Positions 43,059-52,092 are shown, counted from the first letter of the stretch. The stretch: DNA of 64,000 nt from Methylobacterium fujisawaense (GCF_014138435.1 NZ_JACJIM010000005.1:558001-622000); one strand, 5' to 3'. Translations and numbers: made by a program. Notes: generated by a model not told the origin, from the sequence alone.

Positions 43059-43823
43059 CTATCCTCCTTCGGCGCGGCCGGGCCAACTCAGGTCACGCCG
43101 CTCGCCCCAGCGCGTGTTGCGCAGGTGCAGGTAGTTCGGCGTGAAGTCGCAGAAGGCCTTGAGCCGCTCGACGTCGAGGATGGTCAGCACCCGCTGCTTG
43201 AGATGGATCAGGCCGAGGGCGCGCAGATCGCCCAATGTCCGGTTCACGTGCACGTCGGACAGGCCCATTGTCTCGGCAATCTCGGTCTGCGTGAGCGGGA
43301 ACGCGTAGCTGTTGTCGGTGACCCGTCCCACCGCCTCCAGGCGCATCAGAAGTTCGCAGAAGAGGTGCGCGATGCGCGGAGCCGGAAGGCGCCCGCCGAT
43401 GTTGACGAGCCACTCGCGCAGGACGGCGCCGTCGACCAGCGAGCACCACCAGAAGGCGCGCGCGATGCTCGCGTGGTGCGTCGCGGTCTCGTCGATCGCC
43501 TGGCGCGGGATGTCCACGACCTGGCATGTCGAGATCGTGCCGATGGCGTGGTCCATCTCGTCGAGGATGAAGACGTTCAGGTCGCAGAAGTCGCCGGGCA
43601 CGAGCAGCGCCATGATCTGGCGCTGGCAGTCCGGCAGGACCTTGTAGCGGCACGCGAAGCCGTCGAGGATAAGGAGGACGTTCTCGGGCTTGTCGCCCTC
43701 CTGAATCAGATCCTGGCGAGCCCCGACCTGCCGGACCTTGATCACCAAACCGTTCAGGGCCCAACGGGCCTGATCGGAGAGGGGCTCGAAACTCTCGAGC
43801 TTGCGTGTCAACGCATGCTGCAT
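43059..43823 (-). CDS. Crp/Fnr-family transcriptional regulator (paralogue B)
   Basis: A 254-residue regulator very similar along its whole length to the one at 38.6 kb: the same opening (MQHALTRKLESFE), sensor blocks (LVPGDFCDLNVFILDEMDHA), helix-turn-helix (LTQTEIAETMGLSDVHVNRT) and the LHLRNTRW tail. The FNR iron-sulfur Cys set is missing. ATG 43823 is preceded by a GGGAGGGCGG purine-rich site. The similarity implies a duplication; both may respond to related signals. Confidence 0.9.
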   Translation of the reverse strand: MQHALTRKLESFEPLSDQARWALNGLVIKVRQVGARQDLIQEGDKPENVLLILDGFACRYKVLPDCQRQIMALLVPGDFCDLNVFILDEMDHAIGTISTCQVVDIPRQAIDETATHHASIARAFWWCSLVDGAVLREWLVNIGGRLPAPRIAHLFCELLMRLEAVGRVTDNSYAFPLTQTEIAETMGLSDVHVNRTLGDLRALGLIHLKQRVLTILDVERLKAFCDFTPNYLHLRNTRWGERRDLSWPGRAEGG

Positions 43824-44273
43824 CGGACCGCCCTCCCAAGTGAGCGGACGGCGCGACCGTCGGGGCGCGGCCCATGGGAGAAACGCGCTGCCCGGTCTGA
43901 GTGATCCCCGGCGAAGATCGGAAGTTCGAACCCGGACCTTTGCGCCCAAAGCGGCGAGGGCCGGCCAGATCGAAAAGAAGCCCCGCGGCCCGGAGGGGGC
44001 TGCAGGGCCTGAGTGAGTTCGGGTCGGAAGAAGCCGTGCGGGCGATGAGGAAGCAAGGAACGCTCGCGGTGTTCGCTGCACTCACGTCACCGGGCAACAG
44101 CCAGATGCTTGTGCCAGGAATCGTGGAGACCCATTCGGTCAAAAAGCAGGATTGCGCGAGATTTTCCGATCTCAGCGCACTCTATTGGTGGTTTAATTTA
44201 AAAATAACACCTCTTGGGATCGCGTTAGCGATGATCCGACTGACGTCGATGACCGGAATCGGACCTTGCGCCC
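43824..44273. other. No convincing gene
   Basis: Spacer of 450 bases upstream of the Crp/Fnr gene. The part from 44150 to 44230 is AT-rich (GTTTAATTTAAAAATAACACC), perhaps a promoter. TTCGAACCC at 43925 was checked for a tRNA T-arm but no cloverleaf fits. Confidence 0.4.
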
Positions 44274-44639
44274 TCAACCCCACAAGGCGCTGAAGGTGCG
44301 TTCGAAATCCCCGATCAAGGTCCGGTTGCAGAAGCGGTGCAGGACGGGGCCGTCCGTCGTTCCCTCGCGCATCTCGATCGACTCGGTGTTCTGGTCGTAG
44401 GCGAAGGTCAGATGGCGGCCACCGAGGGTGGTCGACAGGATGGCTTTAGCGCCCCCTGCGTCCTGCATCATCTCGGTCGATCCCGGCGCGGCGCGCCACA
44501 TGATCCCGCCGAGCAGCGCCAGGGTGACCGCCTTCATCTGCAGGTCCTCGGCTTCGGATTGCGCGATGACGCGCACCGCGTAGCGCCGCACGGCGTGGAG
44601 GTCAGTCGTCTCGGACCGGACCGGAGCGAACAGGGCCAT
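44274..44639 (-). CDS. Hypothetical protein, 121 residues
   Basis: Starts at ATG 44639, 5 bases past the stop of the preceding gene. It has a helical N-terminus (HAVRRYAVRVIAQSEAEDLQ, MKAVTLALLGGIMWRA) and a C-terminal beta-rich part (RHLTFAYDQNTESIEMREG). The product is soluble. It is last of three adjoining minus-strand genes of unknown function (44.3-45.7 kb). Confidence 0.65.
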   Translation of the reverse strand: MALFAPVRSETTDLHAVRRYAVRVIAQSEAEDLQMKAVTLALLGGIMWRAAPGSTEMMQDAGGAKAILSTTLGGRHLTFAYDQNTESIEMREGTTDGPVLHRFCNRTLIGDFERTFSALWG

Positions 44640-44643
44640 CGGC

Positions 44644-45366
44644 TTATTCCCGTCTCGTCGTGATCTCGGTTGCACCGGTCGCGGTGGCGGAATAGCCGCC
44701 CCACCCCTCTGTCGAGACGGGCGACGTGCCGCCCCAGCCCTCGGCACCCCACGTCGCGAGGCGCAGCGTCGTATCGACCGAGCCAAGGTCCTTCAGGATG
44801 CCCATGACGCGGTCACGCTGAGCGTCCGCGACCACGAGGTTCAGCATCGCCGCGCCCAACCTCAGCTGCGCGCAGCAGGCGTCCAGCGCCTCAGGAGGCA
44901 CGCCATACGTCTCGAGCCGATCCTGGAGGGCCTGGCCCCCGCCGGTATCCGGCGCGTCCGCCTCGGCATGGTCGGCATCCGGATCGGGAGGATCGACCAC
45001 GAGCCGGATCGCCTGCTCGGGGATGCCGGCCGCGACGAGCGTGGCTGTCGCGGCCTGTGCCTTTCTCCGGCTCTCATAGAGCGCGAAAATTCCCAACTTC
45101 GCGGTCGCATCTTCCCGCGAGGGGAGGGGCTCCTCCGGCTGAGCGGCCGAATGGCCCTCGGACGCGATCTCCGTCCGCGCCGCGGCGATGAACGCGGCCT
45201 GCTGGTCCACGCTCAGCGCGAAACCGGCGCTCATCGTGGATCCCGCCATAGGATCAGGATCCGACCACATCCGGTCGCCCGGCCCGTTGTCGAGGAAGTT
45301 GCGCTGCGCGCGTTCGAGCACCGCAGCCTCGACCGGATCGTCGTTCGCCTTCTCAGCCGCGGTCAT
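44644..45366 (-). CDS. Hypothetical protein with a YflT/general-stress-like domain
   Basis: A 240-residue protein. Residues about 88-205 have the layout of the general-stress (YflT, GSP17M-like) domain: an opening KLGIFALYESRRKAQAATAT (sheet plus helix over a pair of residues), LVAAGIPEQAIRLVVD, then GAAMLNLVVADAQRDRVMGI, ILKDLGSVDTTLR at the end. Flanking parts are polar and low in complexity, with WGG repeats at the C-terminus. Similarity is judged by eye and not certain. It is coupled to the upstream gene by overlap (start within its stop). Confidence 0.6.
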   Translation of the reverse strand: MTAAEKANDDPVEAAVLERAQRNFLDNGPGDRMWSDPDPMAGSTMSAGFALSVDQQAAFIAAARTEIASEGHSAAQPEEPLPSREDATAKLGIFALYESRRKAQAATATLVAAGIPEQAIRLVVDPPDPDADHAEADAPDTGGGQALQDRLETYGVPPEALDACCAQLRLGAAMLNLVVADAQRDRVMGILKDLGSVDTTLRLATWGAEGWGGTSPVSTEGWGGYSATATGATEITTRRE

Positions 45367-45656
45367 GGATTGACGCTGCGCAGGGCAGGCTGCGGGTACG
45401 CCGGATTCCCGCCCGGCACGCCCGTGCTGTTGGCCGATGACGGAGTGTCGGCTTTGCCGGATTCGGTGCCGGTGATCTGCTTGCGCGAGGCCGCTTGGCT
45501 TTGGCTGGCATAGTCCGGCGGTGCGGTCGCCCCCTGCCAGATCATCAGCCCCGCCAGGGACGTCAGCATCAGGCCGACACTGACGATCAGGACGTAGAGG
45601 GCGGGCCGACCGCGCTTGCCCTGGCGGCTGTCCTGTCCGGAAATATTGTCTGACAC
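45363..45656 (-). CDS. Small membrane-anchored hypothetical protein (97 residues)
   Basis: First gene of the three-gene unit. A basic N-terminus (QDSRQGKRGRPALY) leads into one helix (VLIVSVGLMLTSLAGLMIW); the remainder is a periplasmic, Ser/Thr/Pro-rich disordered tail. Its stop overlaps the next start (ATGA). AT-rich sequence upstream (45735-45795) likely carries the promoter. Confidence 0.65.
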   Translation of the reverse strand: MSDNISGQDSRQGKRGRPALYVLIVSVGLMLTSLAGLMIWQGATAPPDYASQSQAASRKQITGTESGKADTPSSANSTGVPGGNPAYPQPALRSVNP

Positions 45657-45859
45657 ACGTGAACCTCGCTGGCTCGAATCTGTCGAGCCTGGGCGAACAA
45701 CGTGCGATGTGTGACCGAAGTTCTAGCCGTGTGACGTTATGAGCCTGTTATTTCAAGTATTTACTGCATAAAATGTCAAATGATCATTATCGGGTATTCA
45801 TTTGACCTCATACTGCGGAGAGGCCTCCGTCGTGATGGCCGGAACTTGAGGATCGAACC

Positions 45860-46042
45860 ATGTCGCTCATGATGTCCGTCGCCCTGGCCGTGGCAGCCGC
45901 CGGGGGCGCCCTATCCCTGGTGACGGATTCCGGCGCTTCGGTCTCCGAGCAGGTCGCGGGTTCGAATCTCGCCTTCTTCGGAGGCATCGGCGCTGTGGCG
46001 CTCGGCGGATCGGCCGCGTTGGTCTCGATGGTGACCGGTTGA
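45860..46042 (+). CDS. Small hydrophobic protein (60 residues)
   Basis: ATG 45860 follows GAGG by nine bases. It has two hydrophobic stretches (MSLMMSVALAVAAAGGALSL and FFGGIGAVALGGSAALVSMV) separated by a polar loop; probably a two-helix membrane protein. An AAAGG junction near residue 16 recalls a double-glycine leader but lacks the consensus leader residues, so a secreted peptide is unlikely. No family recognised. Confidence 0.55.
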   Translation: MSLMMSVALAVAAAGGALSLVTDSGASVSEQVAGSNLAFFGGIGAVALGGSAALVSMVTG

Positions 46043-46143
46043 CGCTCGCGCCGATGCCGCGCGCCGGGCGGACCCGGTCTGCGCGGCCGGCTTCGGTCGC
46101 CCGACACGCACAAGAGGGCCGCCCGCCCGTGTCTCGGGGAACA

Positions 46144-46168
46144 GGCGCGGCGGTGCGGCCGCCGCGCC
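46144..46168 (-). terminator. Strong hairpin between convergent genes
   Basis: GGCGCGGCGG and CCGCCGCGCC form a perfect 10-base stem with a 5-base loop, six bases from the stop of the zinc dehydrogenase gene. It probably ends that transcript and perhaps that of the small gene opposite. Confidence 0.55.
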
Positions 46169-46173
46169 CGATG

Positions 46174-47352
46174 TCAGCCGTGCGGCTTGAACACGACCTT
46201 CGTGCAGTTGTCGGTCTTGTCCCGGAACGCTTTGTAGAGCGCCGGACCTTCCTCCAAATTGGTGGAACGGTGGCTGATGATGAAGGACGGATCGATATCC
46301 CCGTTCTGGATGTGATCCAGCAGGGGCTTCATGTAGCGGACCATGTGGGTCTGGCCCGTCTTGAGGGTGAGACCCTTGTTCATCAGGACGCCGAGCGCCA
46401 CCGGTCCGACGGGACCGGCGAAGACACCCGGCATCGAGACGTTGCCGCCGGGACGGCACGCCAGGATCGCCTGATTGAGCGCGAAGGGCCGCTCCAGGCT
46501 CACCGTGTGCTCCATGATGGCGGAGGACACTTTCTGGAGGGTCGTGTCTGCCCCGTGGGATTCCATCCCGACGGCCTCGATCACGGAATCGGGCCCCAGG
46601 CCGTGGGTCATCTCCATCAGCGTGTCCTGCACGTTCTGATGGCCGAGGTCGATGGTCTCGGCACCGGCCTCACGGGCCAGCGCCAGCCGCTCGGGCACGC
46701 TGTCGATGGCGATGACGCGCTTGGCGCCGAGCAGGTAGCAGCACTTCACGGCGAGCACGCCGACCGGGCCGCAGCCCCAGATCGCGACCGTGTCCTCCGG
46801 GCCGATGTCGCAGTGTTCCGCGGCCTGGTAGGCCGTCGGGAAGATGTCGCTGAGGAACAGGACCTGCTCGTCGCTGAGGCCCTCGGGAACCACGATGGGG
46901 CCGACATCCGCGTAGGGCACGCGGAGATACTCGGCCTGGCCGCCCGCGAAGCCGCCGGTGATGTGCGAGAAGCCGAACAGGCCGGCGAGCGGATAGCCGT
47001 AGGTCTGCGCCTGGAGCTTGCCGTTCGGGTTTGTGCGCTCGCAGCAGCTCCAGTTGCCCCATTTGCACTGCCGGCACTCGCCGCAGCAGATCGTGAACGG
47101 CACGACGATGCGGTCGCCGACCCTCAGCTTCCGGTTGTCACGCCCGACCTCGATGACCTCGCCCATCGTCTCATGGCCGAGAATGTCGCCGCATTCCATG
47201 GTCGGCATGAACCCGCCCATGAGGTGCAGGTCCGAGCCGCAGATGGCGCAGGCGGTCACCTTGATGATGACGTCCCGCCCCTCCTCGATCTTCGGGTCGG
47301 GCACGGTCTCGCAGGTGATCGTTCCGCGGCTCTGCCAGGTGAGTGCTTTCAT
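46174..47352 (-). CDS. Zinc-dependent alcohol dehydrogenase (formaldehyde-dehydrogenase-like group)
   Basis: A 392-residue medium-chain dehydrogenase. Catalytic zinc ligands are seen in AICGSDLHLMGG (Cys) and GHETMGEV (His-Glu); structural zinc Cys are in CCGECRQCKWGNWSCC; the Rossmann motif is VAIWGCGPVGVLAV. The group includes glutathione-independent formaldehyde dehydrogenases and threonine-dehydrogenase relatives. ATG 47352 follows GGAGA. In a likely methylotroph with an FdhF-type oxidoreductase 2.4 kb away, formaldehyde or a short alcohol is a reasonable but unproven substrate. Confidence 0.88.
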   Translation of the reverse strand: MKALTWQSRGTITCETVPDPKIEEGRDVIIKVTACAICGSDLHLMGGFMPTMECGDILGHETMGEVIEVGRDNRKLRVGDRIVVPFTICCGECRQCKWGNWSCCERTNPNGKLQAQTYGYPLAGLFGFSHITGGFAGGQAEYLRVPYADVGPIVVPEGLSDEQVLFLSDIFPTAYQAAEHCDIGPEDTVAIWGCGPVGVLAVKCCYLLGAKRVIAIDSVPERLALAREAGAETIDLGHQNVQDTLMEMTHGLGPDSVIEAVGMESHGADTTLQKVSSAIMEHTVSLERPFALNQAILACRPGGNVSMPGVFAGPVGPVALGVLMNKGLTLKTGQTHMVRYMKPLLDHIQNGDIDPSFIISHRSTNLEEGPALYKAFRDKTDNCTKVVFKPHG

Positions 47353-47679
47353 CGCAAATATCTCCATCGCCAAACAGCGGCGTTCTGAAATCAACCGCCA
47401 TTTCACGTCGAATGATCCGGATAATTCCGCACCTCATTCCGGCAAGTTACGTTGCCGATTATTTATTCATAGGATCGGGATCGAACGCTGAACTCCGGTG
47501 TTGGCATATTGCAGTGCGTCATCCCCCTGCGATCCGACGCCATCACGACGCATGCGCCGAGGACCCGCGCGCGGCGCGCCTTCCACTCGGAACCGACTCG
47601 CCCCGCGACACGGGCCGCGCCGCTTCCGATCGATCCCGCTGATCGCGGCGCACGTCCTCTCACTCGTAAGGCTCACAGC
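47353..47679. promoter_or_regulatory. Divergent promoter region, dehydrogenase / hydrolase
   Basis: AT-rich from 47395 to 47480 (GAATGATCCGGATAATTCCGC, GATTATTTATTCATAGG), probably promoters for both flanking genes. AATGATCCGGATAATT contains the palindrome ATCCGGAT (47412-47419). No gene supported. Confidence 0.4.
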
Positions 47680-48651
47680 ATGACGCGACGCACCGACTCC
47701 CGCACATGGCTCGTTCCGGCGCTGCTCGGATCGGCCGCGGCCCTGGGCGCGTCCGCGCTCTACGCGGCGACGATGACACGCCGGGCGGAACGGGAAACGC
47801 CACCCGTCGGCTCATTCCTGACCGTCGATGGTGTCCGCCTCCACTACCTGGAGCGCGGCCAAGGCGAGCCGCTGGTGCTCATCCACGGCAACGGCACCCT
47901 GATCCAGGACTTCCTGGTCAGCGGCATCGTCGACGACCTCGCCAAGCGCCACCGGGTCATCGTGTTCGATCGCCCCGGCTACGGCTACAGCGACCGGCCG
48001 CGCGGCTTCTGGACGCCCCGCGCCCACGCCACGCTCTTCCAGAAGGCGCTGCAACAGCTCGGCGTCACGCAGGCCGTCGTCCTCGGCCATTCCTGGGGCA
48101 CGTTGGTCGCGGTCGCTCTCGCGCTTCAGGCACCGCGGCTCGTGCGCAGCCTCGTGCTGGCCTCGGGCTACTACTATCCGACGCTGCGCGCCGACGTGAT
48201 CCTGGCTTCGCCGGTGGCGATCCCCGGCATCGGCGACCTGCTGCGCCACACGGTCTCGCCGCTCGCAGGACGCCTCATGATGCCGGCCATGATCAAGGGG
48301 CTGTTCGCCCCGGCCGCCATCCCCGAGCGCTTCGCGCGCAGCTTTCCGACGGCCATGATGCTGCGCCCGCTGCAATTGCGCGCCTCGGCGGAAGATGCCG
48401 CGATGATGACGCCCGTCACGGTCGAGCTGCAGGCGCATTACGGGGATCTGGACCTGCCCGTCGTGATCATCACCGGTGGGGACGACCAGATCGCCGATGT
48501 CGGCCGCCAGTCGCGGCGGCTCCACCACGACGTGCCCGGCAGCGAGCTCGTGATCGTGCCCGGCATGGGCCACATGATCCATCATCTCGCACCCGAGCGT
48601 GTCGTCGCGGCCGTAGAGCGCGCGTCGGAGCGGATCCGTCCGGCGGCCTGA
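47680..48651 (+). CDS. Alpha/beta hydrolase
   Basis: A 323-residue hydrolase with an N-terminal signal anchor (TWLVPALLGSAAALGASALY). The catalytic triad is visible: nucleophile Ser in LGHSWGTLVA, acid in GGDDQIAD, and His in GMGHMIHH; the oxyanion loop is LIHGNGTLI. Epoxide hydrolases, haloperoxidase-type esterases and C-C hydrolases share this layout, so the substrate is open. Start at ATG 47680. It is 14 bases ahead of a HAD phosphatase gene, likely one transcript. Confidence 0.85.
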   Translation: MTRRTDSRTWLVPALLGSAAALGASALYAATMTRRAERETPPVGSFLTVDGVRLHYLERGQGEPLVLIHGNGTLIQDFLVSGIVDDLAKRHRVIVFDRPGYGYSDRPRGFWTPRAHATLFQKALQQLGVTQAVVLGHSWGTLVAVALALQAPRLVRSLVLASGYYYPTLRADVILASPVAIPGIGDLLRHTVSPLAGRLMMPAMIKGLFAPAAIPERFARSFPTAMMLRPLQLRASAEDAAMMTPVTVELQAHYGDLDLPVVIITGGDDQIADVGRQSRRLHHDVPGSELVIVPGMGHMIHHLAPERVVAAVERASERIRPAA

Positions 48652-48665
48652 AGGAGCACGCAGCC

Positions 48666-49340
48666 ATGCGGATCGAAACCTGCTTCCTGTTCGACCTCGA
48701 CGGCACGCTCGTCGACAGCGTCTACCAGCACGTCCTCGCCTGGAATCAGGCGCTCGACGCGGAGGGGATCTCCCTCTCGGTCTGGCGCATCCACCGGAAG
48801 ATCGGCATGAGCGGCGGCCTGTTCACGAACCAGCTCCTGCGGGAGACGGGGCGGGAGATCAGCGACGCACATGTCGCCAAGCTGGGCCGGCTGCATGCAG
48901 AAGCCTACGGACGGCTCTCGGGGCAGATCCGGCCGCTACCCGGGGCGAAGGCACTGCTCGACACCCTGACGGCGGCCGGGATCCCCTGGGCGATCGCCAC
49001 GAGCGGCCGGATGGAGACGGCCCGGGTCAATCTCGATGCGCTGGGCGTCGATCCGGACCGGGTCCCGGTCGTGACGCGCGACATGGTCAAATACGCCAAG
49101 CCCGACCCGGACCTGTTCCTGGCGGCCGCCGACCGCCTGGGCAAGCCGATCGAGACGGCGGTGATCGTCGGCGATTCGATCTGGGACATGCTGGCCGCAC
49201 GCCGCTGCCGGGGTCTCGGCGTCGGCCTCCTCTCGGGCGGCTACGGCACCGAGGAGCTGGAGCGGTCCGGGGCCATACGCGTCTACGAGGATCCGGCCGA
49301 TCTGCTGGACCATCTGGACGAGGTCGGCGGACGTCGCTGA
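48666..49340 (+). CDS. HAD-family hydrolase (phosphoglycolate phosphatase-like)
   Basis: A 224-residue HAD-superfamily phosphatase with all four motifs: FDLDGTLVDS (nucleophile and acid Asp), AIATSGR (Ser), KPDPDLF (Lys), and GDSIWDM (Asp). The C1 cap (about 18-85) is helical as in phosphoglycolate phosphatases and beta-phosphoglucomutases. The physiological phosphate ester is not evident. It follows the alpha/beta hydrolase closely. Confidence 0.87.
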   Translation: MRIETCFLFDLDGTLVDSVYQHVLAWNQALDAEGISLSVWRIHRKIGMSGGLFTNQLLRETGREISDAHVAKLGRLHAEAYGRLSGQIRPLPGAKALLDTLTAAGIPWAIATSGRMETARVNLDALGVDPDRVPVVTRDMVKYAKPDPDLFLAAADRLGKPIETAVIVGDSIWDMLAARRCRGLGVGLLSGGYGTEELERSGAIRVYEDPADLLDHLDEVGGRR

Positions 49341-49341
49341 T

Positions 49342-49383
49342 CCGGGGCGGACATCTGGGTGGCAACCGGCTCCGGCGCCCCGG
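49342..49383. terminator. Possible long-loop hairpin between convergent genes
   Basis: CCGGGGCG and CGCCCCGG form an 8-base stem around a 26-base loop between the HAD gene and a small minus-strand gene. Long loop; weak call. Confidence 0.3.
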
Positions 49384-49393
49384 CGCAGGGGAG

Positions 49394-49642
49394 TCAGGGT
49401 ACGCGTTTTTGCGCCGTCCTCGCGTTGCGGACGAGACCGAGCACCCCCAGGACGCCGGCGCCCAGGCAGGCCGCCAGGATCAGCGAGGGCCGGATGCCGC
49501 TGCGGACGGAGGCGCGCTCCAGAGCGACTTCGAGGCTGCCGGCGAGATTGGCCGCCAGCGGCACCGCCCTGGTGTCGAAGAACAGCTTCGCTTCCGAAGG
49601 CCCCTCGGACTTCTTGAGCATGTAATCTCTCGTGACGGTCAA
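49394..49642 (-). CDS. Small membrane protein (82 residues)
   Basis: Start at TTG 49642, five bases after GGAGG; ATG 49621 is the alternative. It has a helical amphipathic middle (AANLAGSLEVALERASVRSG) and one C-terminal membrane helix (PSLILAACLGAGVLGVLGLV) with a basic end. No family recognised. It is divergent from the FdhF/YdeP oxidoreductase gene, 119 bases away. Confidence 0.6.
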   Translation of the reverse strand: MTVTRDYMLKKSEGPSEAKLFFDTRAVPLAANLAGSLEVALERASVRSGIRPSLILAACLGAGVLGVLGLVRNARTAQKRVP

Positions 49643-49761
49643 ACGAACCTCCGTTAAAGAACACTATTTTCGCGATCAATTTAATACGTCGGCGTGTTGA
49701 AATGTAAACGCGTCCCGAGCGCCGGTGTTTCCCAAAGTTTTTCAGGCCAGGAGTTCTACCC

Positions 49762-52092
49762 TTGGACAAGCCCGTATTCAGGCCCTACCGCCTTCCCTCC
49801 GGCGGATGGGGCTCGGCGCGCTCGGTCGGCAACATCCTCCGGCAGGAAGGCGTGCTGGCGAGCGGGCCGATCGCGCTGACCCGCCACAACAAGGTCGACG
49901 GCTACCAGTGCAACAGCTGCGCCTGGGTGAAGCCCGCGAACCCGCTGCCGTTCGAGTTCTGCGAGAACGGCGTGAAAGCCATGGCCTGGGAACTCACCGC
50001 CCACCGCTGCACGCCGGACTTCTTCGCCAAGCACACGGTCACCGAGCTGCTGGACTGGGACGAGTACGAGCTCGAGCAGACCGGCCGCCTCACCCATCCG
50101 CTGCGCTACGATGCGGCGACCGACAGGTACGTGCCGGTCTCCTGGGGCCACGCCATCGAGGAGATCGCCCGCGAACTCCTGGCCGTGGAGGACCGGAAGA
50201 CCGGCACCGTCTTCTACAGCTCGGGCCGCCTCTCGAACGAGGGCAGTTACCTCTACCAGCTCTTCGCCCGGCTCTACGGCAACAACAACCTGCCGGACTC
50301 GTCCAACATGTGCCACGAGACGACCTCGGTGGCGCTGCCGGTCAGCATCGGCCAGGGCATCGGCACCGTCTCGCTGGACGATTTCGCCAAGTCCGACTGC
50401 ATCCTGTTCTTCGGCCAGAACCCGGGGAGCAACTCGCCCCGCATGCTCCACCCGCTGCAGGAGGCCAGCCAGCGCGGCGTGCCGATCATCACCTACAACC
50501 CGCTGCGCGAGCGCGGGCTGGAGCGGTTCCTGAACCCGCAATCGCCCGCCGAGATGCTGAGCCGCACGGAGACCCGGATCAGCTCGCAGTACCATCAGGT
50601 CAAGGCGGGTGGCGACCTCGCGGCTTTGGCGGGAATCTGCAAGTCCGTGCTGGACGCGCACGACGCTTCGCTGGCGGCCGGCGGCCCGGCGATACTCGAC
50701 GAGGCCTTCATCCGGGAGCACACCCACGGCTTTGAGACCTTCGCCGACTGGTTGCGCGGCCAGGACTGGGACGCGCTGGAGCGCCGCTCCGGACTGCACC
50801 GGGCCGACATGGAGGCGACCGCGAAGGTTTACGGCGCGGCGAAGGCGACCGTCGCGGTCTACGGGATGGGCCTGACCCAGCACCAGGCCGGGGTCGAGAC
50901 CGTGCAGATGCTGGTCAACCTGCTGCTGATGCGCGGCAATATCGGCCGCAGCGGCTCTGGCATCTGCCCGGTGCGCGGCCATTCCAACGTGCAGGGCCAG
51001 CGCACGGTGGGCATCACCGAAAAGCCCGAGCTGTTCCCCCTGAACCGGCTCGGCGCGCAGTTCGGCTTCGAGCCGCCGCGGGAGGCCGGCTACAACACCG
51101 TGGAGGCCTGCGAGGCGATCCTCAGGGACGAGGTTCGGGCCTTCTTCATGCTGGGCGGCAACTTCGTCCGCGCCATTCCCGACCACGGCCAGATGGAGCC
51201 GGCCTGGCGGCGGCTGCGGCTGACCGTGAACGTGATCACCAAGCTCAACCGCAGCGCGTTGCTGCCGGGCGCGGTCAGCTACATCCTGCCGGTGATCGGC
51301 CGCCTGGAGATCGACGAGACCACGAAGGGCCAGCAGGTCCTGTCCATGGAGGACACCTCGGCCTGCGTGCACGGCAACCGCGGCCTGCGGCGCCCGGCCT
51401 CGCCGCACCTGATCAGCGAGATCCGGCTGATCTGCGAACTGGCGCAGCGGGTGCTCGAGCCCAACCCGCGGGTCCGCTGGGAGGATTACAGGACCGACTA
51501 CGCGGAGATCCGGAAGGAGATCGGCGAGACGCTGCCGGAGTCCTTCTGGGACTACGAGCGGCGCATGTGGGAGCCGGGCGGCTTCCAGCGCGACCTGCCG
51601 GCCAAGCGCCGGGACTGGCACACGGAGACGGGCCGGGCCAATTTCGTCACGCCGACCGGCCTCGACGAGGATGCCGACATGCCCGAGGTCGGGCACGATT
51701 TCCTGCGCCTGATGACTTTGCGCAGCAACGACCAGTTCAACACCACGGTCTACGGCTACGACGACCGCTTCCGGGGCATCAAGAACACCCGGAAGGTGGT
51801 GCTGATGAACCGCTCGGATATCGACCGCCTGGGCCTGAAGGTCGGCCAGGCGGTGACGCTGCGGACCGTGGCGAAGGACGGCGTCGACCGGGCGCTCTCG
51901 GGCCTGCTGGTGGTGGCCTACGACATCCCGATCGGCTGCATCGGCGGCTATTACCCGGAATGCAACGTCCTGATGCCGATCTGGCACTATGCCATCGGCA
52001 GCAAGACGCCGGCCGCCAAGGGCATCCCCGTCACGATCCGGTCCGACGGCGACCGGGTGATCGCTCCCCTGCTGGAATACGCCGAAGGCTGA
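49762..52092 (+). CDS. FdhF/YdeP-type molybdopterin oxidoreductase
   Basis: A 776-residue bis-molybdopterin enzyme of the FdhF/YdeP group. The N-terminal iron-sulfur ligands are Cys50, Cys53 and Cys67 (QCNSCAWVKP, EFCENGVKAM). The cofactor-ligand region is SSNMCHETTS, with Cys in place of the selenocysteine found in FdhF. Late blocks are CPVRGHSNVQGQRT, YILPVIGRLEID and the C-terminal domain (TPTGLDEDADMPEVGH). Members include putative formate dehydrogenases (the fourth enzyme of Methylobacterium extorquens) and proteins of unknown role. TTG 49762 follows CAGGAG. No cytochrome or electron-transfer subunit adjoins. Confidence 0.85.
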   Translation: MDKPVFRPYRLPSGGWGSARSVGNILRQEGVLASGPIALTRHNKVDGYQCNSCAWVKPANPLPFEFCENGVKAMAWELTAHRCTPDFFAKHTVTELLDWDEYELEQTGRLTHPLRYDAATDRYVPVSWGHAIEEIARELLAVEDRKTGTVFYSSGRLSNEGSYLYQLFARLYGNNNLPDSSNMCHETTSVALPVSIGQGIGTVSLDDFAKSDCILFFGQNPGSNSPRMLHPLQEASQRGVPIITYNPLRERGLERFLNPQSPAEMLSRTETRISSQYHQVKAGGDLAALAGICKSVLDAHDASLAAGGPAILDEAFIREHTHGFETFADWLRGQDWDALERRSGLHRADMEATAKVYGAAKATVAVYGMGLTQHQAGVETVQMLVNLLLMRGNIGRSGSGICPVRGHSNVQGQRTVGITEKPELFPLNRLGAQFGFEPPREAGYNTVEACEAILRDEVRAFFMLGGNFVRAIPDHGQMEPAWRRLRLTVNVITKLNRSALLPGAVSYILPVIGRLEIDETTKGQQVLSMEDTSACVHGNRGLRRPASPHLISEIRLICELAQRVLEPNPRVRWEDYRTDYAEIRKEIGETLPESFWDYERRMWEPGGFQRDLPAKRRDWHTETGRANFVTPTGLDEDADMPEVGHDFLRLMTLRSNDQFNTTVYGYDDRFRGIKNTRKVVLMNRSDIDRLGLKVGQAVTLRTVAKDGVDRALSGLLVVAYDIPIGCIGGYYPECNVLMPIWHYAIGSKTPAAKGIPVTIRSDGDRVIAPLLEYAEG

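Noticed and set aside
43920..43950. TTCGAACCC as a possible minus-strand tRNA T-loop
   Set aside because: Flanking bases do not pair and no acceptor or anticodon stem could be found.
45955..45976. tRNA-like T-arm (GCGGGTTCGAATCTCGC) on the plus strand
   Set aside because: The stem and loop look like a T-arm, but the bases after it (CTTCTTC) have no partner upstream and no anticodon arm is present; it lies inside a small coding gene.
45860..46042. Second possible double-glycine peptide (AAAGG near residue 16)
   Set aside because: Leader lacks the hydrophobic positions -7 and -12 in a charged context and the whole chain looks like a two-helix membrane protein; no exporter gene is adjacent.
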